A stretch of 64,000 nucleotides of DNA from Taeniopygia guttata (taxonomy: Eukaryota; Chordata; Aves; Passeriformes; Estrildidae). The notes under the pieces are model-generated. The model saw only the letters and a list, made by a program, of their open reading frames with translations, was not told where the DNA came from and ran no database searches. The position numbers and the translations under genes were made by a program. The DNA lies in assembly GCF_048771995.1 (NCBI RefSeq), contig NC_133025.1, forward strand, positions 434,001-498,000, read 5' to 3'. Of this stretch, positions 32,501 through 41,159 are shown in pieces (position 1 is the stretch's first letter; each line of letters begins with the position of its first letter).

Positions 32501-34223
32501 CCAAAGCACCCCAGAACACCCCAGAGCACCCCAAACCACCCCAGAACACCCCAGTTCGCTGCCCCGCGGCCCGGCTGCAGACACGTCCCTGGCATCTCCT
32601 GCCCGGGTACCGGGGGTGGCTGCCCCGACCCGCCCGGACCGGAGCCAGCTCGGCCGGTGCCCCTTGCAGAGTTCCGCAGGGGACAGTACCCGGACAGCGC
32701 CACCCGGCAGAGCCTGGCCGCGGCCACGCAGCTCCCCGCCAGCACCATCAGGGTAAGAGTGACCCCCTCACCCCGAACGGGAGCGCGGCCGCGTCCCACT
32801 GGCCGGACCGGCCCGGAGGGGCCCGGAGCGGCCCGGAGGGGCCGCTGGCATCGGGGCCGCCGGGCCAGGGGGACAGCGAGCCCTCGGGGACACCTCCAAA
32901 GCGTGGCAGCGCTGCTGGCGGCCGCGGGGATGGGGACAGGCTCCGGGTGGTGGCAGTGGCTCCCCAGGGCTGGGTTTGTCCGGGCTCGGGGCTCTCTCCA
33001 TGGCACACCCGGCACAGTGCCTGGCACACTCCCTGGCACACTCCCCGGCACACTCCCTGGCACACGTTCCTCGCAGCAGCTCCAGACCCACGTCCCTGTG
33101 CCCCTGCCGAGCCTCTGGGCGTCCAGGCAGTGCCAGCAGCGAGTCCCCCGTGCCAGGGCAGCGCTGCCAGGGCACCCCGCGGCACGGCAGAGCGCACACG
33201 GGAGCGCCCCGAGGGTCCCGTGCCCTGTGCGGGGACACGCCCGGAGCCCGGCGAGCGCTCCCAGGCCGTGAGGTGGGGAAGATGCGGGATCAAAGATTCC
33301 TCTGCCCAGGACCGTGCCCGTTCCCGGCATGGAACCCCTTGTCCTTGTCCATGCCCAGAACCAAACCCTTTTCTCTGCCCGTGCCCGGGATGGAGCCCCC
33401 TTCTCTGCCCGTGTCCCAGCCGTGTCCCGGGGCTCGGAGCTGCGCCGGGGGGCGCAGGGCTGGTCCGGGCGGGGGCAGCCTCAGCTCCCGCCCCTCCGCA
33501 GGTCTGGTTCTCGAACCGCCGAGCCAAGTGGCGCCGGGAGAGCGAGCGGCAGCTGCAGGCTGGCGGCGCAGGTGACAGCCCGGCCACCGAGGGGACGGGA
33601 CGTGGCACCCAGGGGTGCCCTCGGGAGGGAGCGCGGCTGGCGTTTGGCGCTGGGACACCGGGGCTGAGCCAGGACATTGTCCCCGCCCGTGCCCCGCAGG
33701 CTCCTGGTGCGACTGGACCCCGCCCGCTGTCGGTCCCGCCGCCGCAGCCGCCGCACGGGTAGGACACGGCCACCCCGGGGTGCTGGGGACACCCCAAGGA
33801 GCTCGGGCACCCTCTGGAGCCCGCGCTCCCGTGGGGAGCCCTGTCCGGAGCGCCCCGACCCTCGCCGGTCCCCCCGGTCCGGAGCAGCCCAGGGACACCC
33901 GGGACACGGCGCTCTCGGTCCCCCCGCACGGCCTCGCCGCCCACCCGCGCCCCCCGGCCCCGCTGCACCTCTGCGCCTCCGGGCCCTGCGCCTGGGACGA
34001 CGCCTGCTGCGGTGAGGGACCCCCGCGCTTCGGGGCTGGGGGTCCCTGGGGGTCCCCTCCCAGGGCCCGGCGGGCCATGCCTGAGCCCCGTGTCCATCCC
34101 GCAGCTCTGGCTCCCGGCGGGACCCCCGCTCCAGCGCCCTGGCAGCCCCTGCAGAGCCCCCCCTTCGCCCTGCTGCCCCCCGGGCTCGCCCCGCTGCCAG
34201 CCTGGGGCCCGCAGCCCCGCTAA
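29518..34223 (+). CDS. PAX4: PAX4, complete ten-exon paired/homeobox transcription factor
   Basis: PAX4 is a nuclear transcription factor that in mammals directs beta- and delta-cell fate in the endocrine pancreas, mostly as a repressor. Ten exons on the plus strand join in phase: 29518-29530, 29935-30065, 30134-30349, 31114-31195, 31301-31402, 32670-32752, 33502-33571, 33700-33758, 33888-34011 and 34105-34223. They total 999 bases, 332 residues, against about 343-350 in human. The paired domain (about 7-134) includes [14 protein letters not shown] and [17 protein letters not shown]. The homeodomain (about 164-223) includes [16 protein letters not shown] and [12 protein letters not shown], with Ser at homeodomain position 50 as in PAX proteins. 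There is no octapeptide, as in PAX4/PAX6. The RGQYPDS and YYRTG signatures favour PAX4 over PAX6 (which has YYETG). Head-to-head placement with SND1 agrees. No internal stop interrupts the model. The small first exon and the exon 8/9 split are the least certain parts. Confidence 0.93.
29935..30065 (+). CDS. PAX4: PAX4 coding exon 2, paired domain N-terminal half
   Basis: Encodes [20 protein letters not shown] through [12 protein letters not shown]. Acceptor CCCCAG, donor GTGCGC, ending phase 0 at the same site as in PAX6/PAX4 genes. Confidence 0.9.
30134..30349 (+). CDS. PAX4: PAX4 coding exon 3, paired domain core
   Basis: Seventy-two codons, [20 protein letters not shown] through [11 protein letters not shown], the most conserved part of the paired domain. 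Acceptor CCGCAG, donor GTGAGT. Confidence 0.95.
30455..30685 (+). repeat. about 20-bp minisatellite in PAX4 intron 3
   Basis: Units of gacagtgggaatggtgcccg type, about 11 copies. Confidence 0.9.
31114..31195 (+). CDS. PAX4: PAX4 coding exon 4
   Basis: Encodes [20 protein letters not shown] and [16 protein letters not shown] closes the paired domain. Acceptor GCGCAG, donor GTGAGC, ending phase 1. Confidence 0.92.
31301..31402 (+). CDS. PAX4: PAX4 coding exon 5, linker and homeodomain start
   Basis: An Ala/Gly/Pro-rich linker leads into [16 protein letters not shown], homeodomain helix 1. Acceptor CTCGCAG, donor GTGCGC. Human has RNRTIFSPSQAEALEKE here. Confidence 0.88.
31520..32560 (+). repeat. 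10/20-bp C-rich minisatellite filling PAX4 intron 5
   Basis: About 50 units of caccccagagcaccccaaac type. Dozens of CCCCAG look like splice acceptors; the true exon 6 acceptor lies 110 bases beyond the array. Confidence 0.92.
32670..32752 (+). CDS. PAX4: PAX4 coding exon 6, homeodomain helices 1-2
   Basis: Encodes [20 protein letters not shown] and [15 protein letters not shown] is a PAX4 signature. Acceptor TTGCAG, donor GTAAGA. It lies after a 1-kb C-rich minisatellite in intron 5. Confidence 0.94.
32753..33501 (+). other. PAX4 intron 6
   Basis: Contains a 12-bp cctggcacactc array at 33010-33070 and a diverged repeat around cttctctgcccgtgcccggg at 33300-33415. No exon recognised. Confidence 0.6.
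33502..33571 (+). CDS. PAX4: PAX4 coding exon 7, homeodomain recognition helix
   Basis: Encodes [20 protein letters not shown] and GGA. This is the DNA-recognition helix. Acceptor CCGCAG, donor GTGACA, ending phase 1. Confidence 0.95.
33700..33758 (+). CDS. PAX4: PAX4 coding exon 8
   Basis: Encodes [19 protein letters not shown]. Acceptor CCGCAG, donor GTAGGA. The frame stays open into exon 9, so 33759-33887 could instead be retained coding sequence. Confidence 0.65.
33888..34011 (+). CDS. PAX4: PAX4 coding exon 9
   Basis: Encodes [20 protein letters not shown] through [12 protein letters not shown] plus one base. Acceptor GAGCAG, donor GTGAGG. It belongs to the fast-evolving Pro-rich C-terminal region, so homology does not fix its ends. 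Confidence 0.65.
34105..34223 (+). CDS. PAX4: PAX4 final coding exon
   Basis: Encodes [20 protein letters not shown] through LPAWGPQPR and stop TAA. Acceptor CCGCAG. Pro-rich C-terminus, as in human PAX4. Confidence 0.75.
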
Positions 34224-34282
34224 GCCCCCGGTGCCACCGCGGCAGGTCCCTAAACCTCCTCCAGACACTGCTGGATCACGGA

Positions 34283-34540
34283 ATCCGGGATCCCTGACCC
34301 GTTCCGGGATCCCTGACCCCTTCCGGGATTCCTGACCCGTTCCGGGATCCCTGACCCGTTCCGGGATCCCTGACCCGTTCCGGGATTCATGACCCGTTCC
34401 GGGATCCCTGACCCGTTCTGGGATCCCTGACCCGTTCCGGGATTCCTGACCCGTTCCGGGATCCCTGACCCGTTCCAGGAGGATCCTGACCCGTTCCAGG
34501 ATGCCTGACCCGTTCCAGGAGGGTCCCCACGCTCCAGCCC
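34283..34540 (+). repeat. 19-bp minisatellite in the PAX4 3' UTR
   Basis: About 13 units of ccgggatccctgacccgtt, starting 60 bases after the stop codon, so expected to be transcribed. Confidence 0.9.
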
Positions 34541-34760
34541 CTTCCCCGGAGCCAGGACAGCTCCTGGGAGCCGCGACCCCGCTGGAGCAGAGGGAATGTC
34601 CCGGATCCGGGGATCCCACCTGGGACCCAGGGCACAGCGGGGGCAGTGGGATCGGGGTCCCGGCAGCCTCAGAGACACGAGCTGGTGACAGAGGGGACAC
34701 CCCTGGGTGGCCGCAGCAGCTCAGGGTGGCACCTCCCGCACCTGGGGGCTCCGGGCTGCT

Positions 34761-35000
34761 CCGTTATTAAAGCGCTTTTCCCACTCCGGCCCGTTATTAA
34801 AGCCCTTTTCCCACTCCGGCCCGTTATTAAAGCCCTTTTCCCACTCCGGCCCGTTATTAAAGCACTTTTCCCACTCCGGCCCGTTATTAAAGCCCTTTTC
34901 CCACTCCGGCCCGTTATTAAAGCACTTTTCCCACTCCGCTCCGTTATTAAAGCGCTTTTCCCACTCCGGCCCGTTATTAAAGCGCTTTTCCCACTCCGGC
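34761..35000 (+). repeat. eight 30-bp repeats each carrying an ATTAAA poly(A) hexamer
   Basis: Eight contiguous units of exactly 30 bases begin ccgttattaaagc and end cttttcccactccggc. The hexamer ATTAAA is kept in all eight (first at 34766-34771), while the following base triplet varies (GCG, CCC, CAC). They lie 540-780 bases after the PAX4 stop with no earlier canonical hexamer seen, so the array probably provides the PAX4 3' end. Confidence 0.85.
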
Positions 35001-35121
35001 CCGGCTCCCCCCGGTCTCCTCCCGTCCCGGGCCAGCCCCGCTCGTTGTCCCGCCGCCCCTCCCGGCCCTGCCCGCGGCAGAAGGGCGCAGAGCCCGCGGT
35101 GCTGGGAGCACCAACAGCGTT

Positions 35122-35127
35122 TTTATT
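35122..35127 (-). terminator. poly(A) signal AATAAA of the acrosin-like gene
   Basis: AATAAA on the minus strand lies 183 bases past the stop codon, the first canonical hexamer downstream. Confidence 0.75.
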
Positions 35128-35309
35128 TCAGCAGCGAACGGAACGCGGCTCGGGGGCGGTGGGGAGGGCGGCGGGGACGGGGCGGCCCCGGGGCTGCGGC
35201 CGCCGGGCCCCGCGGGGCGATGGACCGGGACGGAACGGGCCGATGGACCGGGACGGAACGGGCCGATGGACCGGGACGGAACGGGCCGGGGCCGCGTTCT
35301 GCGGCTGGG

Positions 35310-36071
35310 TCAGTCCAGCTGGTCCCGCAGGAACCGCAGGAAATCCCGGAGCAGGTTACAGAACCGCACCAGGCTCCGGTACGGCACCGAGATCACCAGA
35401 ACCCGGTCCGGGGCCGGTGTCGGGGTTGGCACCGGCTGCTCGGGCCCCAGGGGGATGGCTGGCTCTGGCACCGGCTCTGGCACCGGCTCTGGTGTCGGCT
35501 CTGGTGTCGGCACTAGCGTCGGCTCCGGCATTGGCACTGGCGTTGGCTCTGGTGTTGGCTTTGTCGTCGGTTCTGGCATTGGCTCTGGCACGGGCACTGG
35601 CGTTGGTTCCGGCACCGGCACCGGCTCTGGGCTTGGCTGTGGCACTGACGTCGGCTCTGGCATCGGTTTCGTTACCGGCTCTGGCTCTGGAGTTGGCTCT
35701 GGCGTCATCTCTGGCACTGGCACCATCTCTGGCATCATCTCTGGCCCTGGCACCAGCTCTGACACTGGCCCTGGCACTGGTGTTGGCTTTGTCTCCGGCT
35801 GTTGTTCTGGCTCTGGCGTCGGGGTCTGTGCCGAAGTCGTGCTGACCTCCGGCTTAGGAGTCGCGGCGCAGTTCGGCTGCGGTGCTGAACCCGTTATGTC
35901 AGCCGGGCTCAGGCCCGTCTGGATGAGGACCCAGTTGTAGAAGTGCTGAGTGGAGGTGTAGATCCCGGGGTGCCTGGCTCTGTCACAGCCTCTTCCCCAG
36001 CTGTTCAATCCCACCAGCCAGAAGTAGTCAGCTCCACTGCCCTTGCAGACGAGGGGATTCCCGCTGTCCCC
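35310..36071 (-). CDS. acrosin-like exon 5, catalytic Ser and Pro-rich tail
   Basis: Starts [20 protein letters not shown], completes the protease fold, then encodes the repeat tail (about 35450-35850) and stop TGA at 35310-35312. The tail is an in-frame minisatellite of P-E-P-T/V-P units, with codons differing mostly at Thr/Val/Met positions. Confidence 0.9.
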   Translation of the reverse strand, partial: GDSGNPLVCKGSGADYFWLVGLNSWGRGCDRARHPGIYTSTQHFYNWVLIQTGLSPADITGSAPQPNCAATPKPEVSTTSAQTPTPEPEQQPETKPTPVPGPVSELVPGPEMMPEMVPVPEMTPEPTPEPEPVTKPMPEPTSVPQPSPEPVPVPEPTPVPVPEPMPEPTTKPTPEPTPVPMPEPTLVPTPEPTPEPVPEPVPEPAIPLGPEQPVPTPTPAPDRVLVISVPYRSLVRFCNLLRDFLRFLRDQLD

Positions 36072-38986
36072 CTGTGCCAGGAGAGATGGCTCAGGGACTG
36101 TGGGGGGCTGCTGACAGCCCTGGGCTGGCTCCTCTCCCCCAGTCCCGGGGCTGGCTCCTCTCCCCCAGTCCTGGGCTGGCTCCTCTCCCCCAGCCATGGG
36201 CTGGCTCCTCTCCCCCAGTCCCGGGGCTGGCTCCTCTCCCCCAGTCCCGGACTGGCTCCTCTCCCCAGTCCCGGGGCTGGCTCCTCTCCCCAGTCCCGGA
36301 CTGGCTCCTCTCCCCAGTCCCGGGGCTGGCTCCTCTCCCCCAGCCCTGGGCTGGCTCCTCTCCCCCAGCCCGGGGCTGGCTCCTCTCGCGGGAGGGGATG
36401 GGAGGGGAGGGGTGGAGAGGGCACAGACTGGGCTGTGTGTGGGGCACTCCTACCTGGCAGGTGTCGATGCCGCCCTGCGGGTACCCAGCACACAGGTTGT
36501 CAGCATGAACGGCCCCCCTGTACCAGCGGCTGCTGTTGCAGATCTCCGTCTGGATGAGGTGGACCTTGGACTCCCGCAGAACCATGCCTGATCCCAGAAC
36601 CGCGGGAATGAGTCGCCAGCAGCTCAGTACCCATCCCCTCCCCTTCCCGGGCCTGTCCCTGCCCCTTCCCCACCCAGCGATGCTGCCCAGCTGTGTCCCT
36701 GCCCCTTCCCCAACTCGGCGATGCTGCCCAGCTGTGTCTCTGCCCCTTCCCCACCCAGCGATGCTGCCCAGCTGTGTCCCTGCTGTTGGCAGGGGGAGGA
36801 GCCAGATCCATCTCTCCCGTGTCCCTGTCTGTGCCCAGTCCGTGTCCTTGTCTGTGCCCAGTCCGTGTCCTTGTCTGTGCCCAGTCTGTGCCCAGTCTGT
36901 GTCCCTGTCTGTGCCCAGTCCGTGTCCCCGGGGTGCCCAGTCCGTGTCCCCGGGGTGCCCAGTCTGTGTCCCTGTCTGTGCCCAGTCCGTGTCCCCGGGG
37001 TGCCCAGTCTGTGTCCCTGTCTGTGCCCAGTCCGTGTCCCCGGGGTGCCCAGTCTGTGTCCCTGTCTGTGCCCAGTCTGTGTCCCTGTCTGTGTCCCCGG
37101 GGTGCCCAGCTCACCCTCAAGCACACATCCCGTTGGGAGCTCACCTCTGACAAAGTTCCAGCCGGCGATGTAGCAGGATTTCAGCTCCGAGACCCTGATG
37201 GAGGCGTCGGGCACGCAGCCCAGCTGGATGTAGTCGCTGCACTCCACGGGCCGGTCCAGCTCCACCAGGGCGATGTCGTTCCTGGCCGTGGCAGGCACGT
37301 AGTGCTGGTGCACCAGGAGCCTCTGGATGTGTCTCACTGCGGCCTCGGGGCCCGGCTGGCTCAGATCCGAGGCCCCGATCACCACTTCCCACATGGAGAT
37401 GCCCCTGGGGAGCAGATGGCAGAGGGGTGACAGGGAGCAGATGGCAGAGGGGTGACAGGGAGCAGATGGACAGAGGGGTGACAGGGAGCAGATGGCAGAG
37501 GGGTGACAGGGAGCAGATGGCAGAAGGGTGACAGGGAGCAGATGGACAGAGGGGTGACAGGGAGCGGATGGACAGAGGGGTGACAGGGAGCAGATGGCAG
37601 AAGGGTGACAGGGAGCGGATGGACAGAGGGGTGACAGGGAGCAGATGGACAGAGGGGTGACAGGGAGCAGATGGCAGAGGGGTGACAGGGAGCAGATGGC
37701 AGAGGGGTGACAGGGAGCAGATGGCAGAAGGGTGACAGGGAGCGGATGGACAGAGGGGTGACAGGGAGCAGATGGACAGAGGGGTGACAGGGAGCAGATG
37801 GCAGAGGGGTGACAGGGAGCAGATGGACAGAGGGGTGACAGGGAGCAGATGGCAGAGGGGTGACAGGGAGCAGATGGCAGAGGGGTGACAGGGAGCAGAT
37901 GGACAGAGGGGTGACAGGGAGCAGATGGCAGAGGGGTGACAGGGAGCAGATGGCAGAGGGGTGACAGGGAGCAGATGGACAGAGGGGTGACAGGGAGCAG
38001 ATGGCAGAGGGGTGACAGGGAGCAGATGGCAGAGGGGTGACAGGGAGCAGATGGCAGAGGGGTGACAGGGAGCAGATGGACACAGGGAGCAGATGGGCAG
38101 AGGGGTGACAGGGAGCAGATGGACAGAGGGGTGACAGGGAGCAGATGGCAGAGGGGTGACAGGGAGCGGATGGACAGAGGGGTGACAGGGAGCGGATGGA
38201 CATAGGGGTGACAGGGAGCAGATGGCAGAGGGGTGACAGGGAGCAGATGGCAGAGGGGTGACAGGGAGCGGATGGACAGAGGGGTGACAGGGAGCAGATG
38301 GACAGAGGGGTGACAGGGAGCAGATGGCAGAGGGGTGACAGGGAGCAGATGGACACAGGGAGCAGATGGCAGAGGGGTGACAGGGAGCAGATGGCAGAGG
38401 GGTGACAGGGAGCAGAGCCACGGGCTGCAGCAGCCCAGCATTTCCCGGCCTTCTGCTTCCCAAGGCGGGCAGGGAAGTGGCACGTGGTGCTGTGAGCTGG
38501 GCACCTGCCCCAGCCCCGGGGACATCTCTGTCCCTGCCGTTTCTTACCCGGCCCTGGCGAAGCAGTGTGCGACCGTGAGCACCCACTGGGAGCTGAGGAG
38601 GACACCCGAGCACATGTGCCACGTGCCGTTCTCCCAGGTGGCCTGGATGCTGACGATGCCGGGCCAGGCCCCTGGCTGGACACCCGTGCCAGCCACAGCA
38701 CGGGACGTGCCAGAGGCAGAAGTCACCGAGTCGTAGTCGAGATCTGAAGAGCTGCGGTCGAAGGCCATGGGCCGGAGCCCACAGGTGCCTCTGGAAGCAC
38801 AGAGCCATCACTGCCCTGCTCGGGGACAGCGGGGACAGGGACCCCGAGGGGCTCCTCTGTGCCCAGGCTGTGCCAGGGCAGCCCCCGAGTGTCCCCGAGC
38901 CCCCCGGGCACTGACCTGCAGGTGTCCCAGGTGGCCCACACGGACCCAACCAGGGCCAGCAGGACGAGCAGTCTCAGCAAAGCCAT
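35310..38986 (-). CDS. acrosin-like trypsin-family serine protease, complete, five exons
   Basis: Probable sperm acrosomal protease of the acrosin family. Exons 38916-38986, 38548-38790, 37145-37404, 36454-36587 and 35310-36071 join to 489 residues; human ACR also has five exons. A signal peptide ([18 protein letters not shown]) is followed by CRGTCGLR, like the acrosin light chain CDGPCGLR. The triad is present: His in TVAHCF, Asp in NDIALVEL, Ser in GDSGNP. Asp six residues before Ser (IDTCQGDSG) predicts Lys/Arg specificity. [20 protein letters not shown] and [12 protein letters not shown] match acrosin. After the domain come about 150 residues of Pro/Glu/Thr/Val repeats and a hydrophobic end, [20 protein letters not shown], recalling the acrosin tail. 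Oddities are an activation site R-AVAGT instead of R-IVGG, and GDSGNP instead of GDSGGP. Most likely a diverged avian acrosin paralogue; whether it is active is open. Confidence 0.88.
35450..35850 (-). repeat. coding minisatellite in the acrosin-like tail
   Basis: Imperfect 12- to 24-base units, read on the minus strand as [11 protein letters not shown]-type repeats. Copies differ mainly at single bases that swap Thr, Val and Met, and the frame never breaks. Copy number is expected to vary between individuals and species. Confidence 0.85.
36118..36395 (+). repeat. minisatellite in acrosin-like intron 4
   Basis: Units of ggctggctcctctcccccag type, 23-31 bases, about 11 copies. Confidence 0.9.
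36454..36587 (-). CDS. acrosin-like exon 4
   Basis: Encodes [20 protein letters not shown] through [15 protein letters not shown], including the specificity Asp. Acceptor ATCAG, donor GTAGGA. Confidence 0.9.
36635..36790 (+). repeat. 39-bp tandem repeat in acrosin-like intron 3
   Basis: Units contain acccagcgatgctgcccagc; 3-4 copies. Confidence 0.85.
36825..37115 (+). repeat. second minisatellite in acrosin-like intron 3
   Basis: Units of tgtctgtgcccagtccgtgt and a variant with ccccggggtgcccag. Confidence 0.88.
37145..37404 (-). CDS. acrosin-like exon 3, catalytic Asp
   Basis: Encodes [20 protein letters not shown] through [18 protein letters not shown] and [12 protein letters not shown]. 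Acceptor CCCCAG, donor GTGAGC. Confidence 0.9.
37408..38425 (+). repeat. 24-26-bp minisatellite filling acrosin-like intron 2
   Basis: About 41 units of gcagatggcagaggggtgac, with a two-base longer variant (gatggacagag). It begins 4 bases from the exon 3 acceptor, on whose branch-point side it lies. Confidence 0.93.
38548..38790 (-). CDS. acrosin-like exon 2, light chain, activation site, catalytic His
   Basis: Encodes [20 protein letters not shown] through activation region [20 protein letters not shown] and [13 protein letters not shown]. Acceptor TTCCAG, donor GTAAGA. Confidence 0.88.
38916..38986 (-). CDS. acrosin-like exon 1, signal peptide
   Basis: Encodes [20 protein letters not shown] and DTC plus two bases of Arg. 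G at -3 and G at +4. Donor GTCAGT. Confidence 0.85.
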
Positions 38987-39079
38987 CGCTGCCAGCGCAG
39001 GTGGCACAGGCGGAGCAGAGCTGTCACCTCTGGTGCCACCCACGGCCCTGGCAGTGCCCACGGTGCCACCAGGCCGGGC

Positions 39080-39087
39080 TGATGTCA
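39080..39087 (-). promoter_or_regulatory. CRE-like site before the acrosin-like gene
   Basis: TGACATCA on the minus strand lies about 94 bases upstream of the start codon. CRE variants bound by CREM are common in post-meiotic male germ-cell promoters. A single 8-base match, so suggestive only. Confidence 0.3.
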
Positions 39088-39164
39088 CAGAGCGGCGGAA
39101 CCTTGGAACGGTTGGGGTGGCAGGGACCGTAAGGAGGGCGCGGTGCCACCCGTGCTGCGGGCAG

Positions 39165-39515
39165 GGCCACCTCCTGCTGTCCCTGGGCCACCTCCCGCTG
39201 TCCCCGGGCCACCTCCTGCTGTCCCCATGCCATCCCAGCTGGCCTTGGGCCACCTCCCGCTGTCCCCTGGCCACCTCCTGCTGTCCCCCGGCCACCTCCC
39301 GCTGTCCCCTGGCCACCTCCCGCTGTCCCTGGGCCACCTCCTGCTGTCCCTGGGTCACCTCCCTCTGTCCCCTGGCCACCTCATGCTGTCCCTGGGTCAC
39401 CTGCCGCTGTCCCTGGGCCACCTCCCGCTGTCCCCTGGGACACCTCCTGCTGTCCCCTGGCCACCTCCCGCTGTCCCCAGGCCACCTCCCACTGTCCCCA
39501 TGGCCATCCCAGCTG
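39165..39515 (+). repeat. 21-bp minisatellite upstream of the acrosin-like gene
   Basis: About 16 units of ccacctcccgctgtcccctg plus one base. Confidence 0.9.
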
Positions 39516-39559
39516 GCCTTGGGCTGGTGGCACCTCAAAATGGAGCCCAGAGATGGATG

Positions 39560-40138
39560 CAGCCATAAATAATTAATCATTAGGACTCTTGTTGCTTCGT
39601 TAGATGTAATTTAGAATAAGTCATGATAATGCAAATTTGTTGGCCGTGGTGGTAACATGGGTGTGGCATTGTGGTGTTAATTGCCACTAATATTACTACA
39701 GATATTTAATTATAGATTTGTATATCGTTTATATTCCATTATAAGTAATAAATAGATTTATTATTAAAATTGCTTTGTATAAATAAAATTCAATCTAGAA
39801 ATTCATTTTATATATAATTAAAATTTATCTCTAAAAATAAATAATTTTATATATATAAATTTTAATATAAAAGTGAGTAATTTTATATAAATAAATTTTA
39901 ATATAAAAATGAGTAATTTTATATAAATAAATTTTAATATAAAAATTCATTTTACATATAAATACAATTTATAAAGACAAAATAAATGAATTTTATATAT
40001 AAATACATGTTATGTATTTATGTCATACATTTATTTTAATTTATTTTTTAATGTAATTTTTATAAATGAAAAATAAATAAGACATTTATATTTATTAGTA
40101 TATAATTTATATTGCATTATAAATAACAATAAATTAGA
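39560..40138. other. 0.58-kb AT-rich island
   Basis: Abrupt change to A+T of roughly 80-85 percent by eye, with repeated taattttatataaataaatt segments. No open frame, terminal inverted repeat or recognisable element. Ends sharply at the 37-bp array. Confidence 0.85.
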
Positions 40139-40144
40139 TTGGTG

Positions 40145-41125
40145 TTCGTTTGGGGCTGCTCCCTGATCCTAAAGATTTGTGTCCCATTGATGCAGCTCTA
40201 TTGTCACTTTGCTCCGTGATCCCAAAGATTTGTGTCCCCTCAGTGTCACCGCCTCTCCCCGATCCCAAAGATTTGAGTCCCTTTGGGGCCTCTCCCCAGT
40301 CCCAAAGATTTGTGTCCCTTTGGGGCAGCTCCATTATCACTCTGCTCCCTGATCCCAAAGATTTGTGTCCCCTCAGTGTCACCGCCTCTCCGTGATCCTA
40401 AAGATTTGTGTCCCTTTGGGGCCGCTCCCTGATCCCAAAGATTTGTGTCCCTTTGGGGCCGCTCCCAGATCCCAAAGATTTGTGTCCCTTTGGGGCCGCT
40501 CCCTGATCCCAAAGATTTGTGTCCCTTTGGGGCCGCTCCCTGATCCCAAAGATTTGTGTCCCTTTGGGGCCGCTCCCAGATCCCAAAGATTTGTGTCCCT
40601 TTGGGGCCGCTCCCTGATCCCAAAGATTTGTGTCCCTTTGGGGCCGCTCCCAGATCCCAAAGATTTGTGTCCCTTTGGGGCCGCTCCCTGATCCCAAAGA
40701 TTTGTGTCCCTTTGGGGCCGCTCCCTGATCCCAAAGATTTGTGTCCCTTTGGGGCCGCTCCCTGATCCCAAAGATTTGTGTCCCTTTGGGGCCGCTCCCA
40801 GATCCTAAAGATTTGTGTCCCTTTGGGGCCGCTCCCTGATCCCAAAGATTTGTGTCCCTTTGGGGCCGCTCCCAGATCCCAAAGATTTGTGTCCTCTCAG
40901 AGGCAACTCCATTGTCACTCTGCTCCGTGATCCCAAAGATTTGTGTCCCCTCAGGGGCAGCTCCATTGTCTCTGCTCCCCAATCCCAAACATTTGTGTCC
41001 CTTTGGGGCTGCTCCCCGATCCCAAAGATTTGTGTCCCCTCATTGTCACTGCCTCTCCCCGATCCTAAAGATTTGTGTCCCTTTGGGGCAGCTCCATTGT
41101 CACTCTGCTCCCCGATCCCAGGAGC
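40145..41125 (+). repeat. 37-bp minisatellite, about 26 copies
   Basis: Units contain cccaaagatttgtgtccctt followed by tggggccgctccctgat. The centre is nearly perfect, the edges diverged. Confidence 0.93.
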
Positions 41126-41159
41126 TCGATCCCGATCAGGCTGGAGCTCATCCGGGCCG

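Noticed and set aside
29935-33571. PAX6 instead of PAX4
   Set aside because: YYRTG, RGQYPDS and the short Pro-rich C-terminus fit PAX4, PAX6 is far more conserved than this, and the SND1 neighbour fits PAX4.
37141-38949. Minus-strand 602-codon frame joining protease pieces
   Set aside because: It reads through intron 2 of the acrosin-like gene, whose 24-26-base array stays open. Splice sites and acrosin homology remove the array.
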